DNA from: Engraulis encrasicolus
Taxonomy: Eukaryota; Chordata; Actinopteri; Clupeiformes; Engraulidae
Length of the DNA stretch: 64,000 bases
Assembly (NCBI RefSeq): GCF_034702125.1
Contig: NC_085876.1
Location: 15,092,253 to 15,156,252, forward strand
Direction of reading: 5' to 3'
How positions within the stretch are numbered: the first letter of the stretch is position 1; the number at the start of each line of letters is the position of its first letter. Positions 62,036 to 64,000 of this stretch are shown one piece after another. The notes below the pieces were generated by a model. It did not search any database, was not told the DNA's origin, and worked only from the letters and a program-made list of their open reading frames with translations. Position numbers and translations under genes: made by a program.

Positions 62036-64000
62036 GGGACTGTTCGTAATTTACCGGGGGGGGAGGGCTGGTGCGTAGGGGGGGGAGGGCCATGATGAAA
62101 AAAAATGAGGTGGAGGGGAGGGCCATGGCAAAAAAAATCGGAGTTAGGGGGAGGGCCATGGAAAAAAAAACGAATTTATTTTATTTTATTTTTATTTATT
62201 TTTTTAAACAATAATAAAACATGTTCTGAAACACATCGCTTTGCGATGCAAGGTCCCGGTGCATACTATAGCACTGAAGCGTGTAGGCCTATCTGTAGTC
62301 AAAAGACAGGTGCAGCTACTGTAGATTGCCCGCGCTGACTCTCTTTCACTGTAGGATTGCTAGTGCTACGGAGGAACATTGAGCATCATAGAAAATGCCC
62401 GTGAGCAAATATCAAACTAGCTGATGTGAACTATATGGGCTAAACAGTTTGGGAAGTTTTGACAACGAATTGGATGGGCATTTCCAGAGGAATTTTGGAG
62501 AGGTGTTGTAGTCAACTGGTGGTCACAGCCTCTGGTAAGCCATGATTTTATTTATTGGCACCGCCGTGTGCTTACATTTGTGTTCAAAGAACTTCAAAGA
62601 CCCCAACCAGACCGGAAAGAACAGTACCTAGGCCTAGACATTTGGCCTAGACGTACTTTGGTAGAACGGTGCAGTGACGCGAGTTTGTTTTGTTTAGCTT
62701 GTGGTGTCAAGGTAGTAATAAAAATGGTATTAACGGCGATGTGTTGGCCATGCATCATAAGGTCTTGAAACCATTGGAGGAGCTAACTTGTTGTGAAGAG
62801 AAGTCTCATCACTTTGGTGAACAAAAACGGACCAACTAAGCAAGGAATTATGTACATTTAAAGCGTGACGGGAGAAGGGAATGTCACCAAAGTTGTGCAT
62901 CGTGTCAGGTAAGAAGTGACTTTTGTTCATTGCTGTGGAGATTGGATTCGTAGAAGCGTGTATTGGTATGCTAGGTCTTGCCTGTTGCTGGTGAAGTAGT
63001 CTAGCTTAGCCTCGGAGTTGGCTATGGGGTGAATCTGAAGGAGAGCACAGTTGTCTATCATCACAGTTGTCAAAGTTGAATTGCCGCGGTGTGTAATGGC
63101 TGCGCTATTGTTGGATGTTTTGAAATGTTGTACTGGTTCTGTTTTGGCAATTTGTTCCTTTTGCCTCTTGCTGCTGATTTGACCACCATAGCACCGCCAC
63201 CACCTATTAATGCGTCTTAATGGCCTACGTTAAATGCAAACCAAAGGTGGCTTTCTCACTCTCCCTGTATCAATAGCCAGCAATGGCTCGAGCTGCTTTG
63301 GCGCTTAGCCTACTTCTTGCTCCGATCACATCCCGAACTCTTTGGCCGTCAGAGTGTAATTACATTCGGGAAGGTAGAGCTATGCCTGTGTGTGTGCGTG
63401 CGTGCTTTTATGCGCGGTCTGGGAGACCGAGATGCACCTGATCCACAGTCGCAATTGCAAGAAAATCTAAATTATTTGAAAGCCCGGTCACCTCTCACGA
63501 GTGCATCGCATAGCCTAGTCAAAGCATTTCTTCTAATTTCACACATTGCACACTGCCCATGCTGAAGAGACAAACTGTCAAGGCAGCGCGATTTGCTCTT
63601 GAGCCCTCACCTCCACATCAGGTGCGCGTTTCACTTCCGCAAGAAGAACATTAATAGTGTCAAAGTGAGATGTTAAAGAAAAAAAAGTTAAATCTAGCCA
63701 TCCTTGTTTAGGCTAGATAAAACATGAGGAAGTTATTCAGATGTGATTCGCCATTCCTCACCCTAAAATTGATTAGAACGCAGGAAATAGCATCTAAAAA
63801 ACAGATTTTTTTTTCACAGCACCCCCTGGTCAAAACCAGTTCCTGCGTCCCTGGCTTCGCTACTGTGCTGAACATGTAAAACGTACCTTGTGAAAGGCGC
63901 TGCTTGTCGAGCAGGGAAATATTGAAGCTACGGTGGGGAAACTCTCTCCACTTTGTAGTTTACAGTAGTAACAACTCGGACATTGGTATTGAAATGGAAG
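62036..64000. mobile_element. Second copy of the Harbinger-like element (cut by window end)
   Basis: Nearly identical to 25510-27470 and in the same orientation, preceded by TTA (62033-62035). It lies about 135 bp upstream of the start codon of copy C, whereas the first copy lies about 1.55 kb upstream of A, so the two insertions are independent. I noticed only a handful of small differences over nearly 2 kb. Confidence 0.8.

Overview
The window looks like teleost fish genomic DNA. It has split genes with GT-AG introns, a cytochrome P450 of the ray-finned-fish CYP2K type, the C-terminus of a ZBTB-type zinc-finger gene, tRNA-derived SINEs, and many Tc1-, hAT-, Harbinger- and Ginger-like DNA elements. 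I cannot name the species.

Layout. Positions 2-406 (+) are the 3' end of a C2H2/C2HC zinc-finger gene. The rest is a three-copy CYP2K-like array in alternating orientation: copy A (2526-23952, minus), copy B (28666-38270, plus) and copy C (43743-61902, minus). All three have nine coding exons with the same junction phases. B and C each join to 1503 nt (500 residues plus stop) with all canonical P450 motifs, so both look functional. Copy A is broken: a 2.39 kb DNA element, which itself carries a 953 bp solo LTR, sits inside exon 7 and brings in a stop before the ExxR and haem-binding motifs.

Architecture. A and B are head to head and form an inverted repeat whose arms meet a spacer at about 24.6-28.05 kb. 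B and C are tail to tail and form a second inverted repeat, centred at 39.06-42.93 kb. The second centre is a chimera of two right halves of one TA-flanked element, which suggests how the inversion arose. Coding differences are mosaic (exon 1: A like B; 3' exons: B like C; several middle exons: A like C), as expected if the arms exchange sequence.

Mobile DNA. Because the introns exist in three copies, many insertions can be read against an empty paralogous site and their target-site duplications (TSDs) seen directly. Copy A carries a 5'-truncated, frameshifted R2/HERO-like LINE (9533-13047), a 5.3 kb Ginger-like transposon with a Ulp1-like protease remnant (15545-20844), an AT-duplicating element (14956-15528) and an 8-bp-TSD element (21191-21804). 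Copy B carries a Tol2-like hAT element (31749-32301). Copy C carries TA-flanked elements, hAT elements and a 118-134 bp-period minisatellite. Two nearly identical TTA-flanked Harbinger-like elements (25510-27908 and from 62036) point to recent transposition.

The most unusual signal is very small: repeated 5-6 bp gains that turn TA into TAGGCCTA or TAGCCTA/TAGGCTA at many places where paralogous copies keep a plain TA. The 5 bp form has the geometry of a Tc1/mariner excision footprint.
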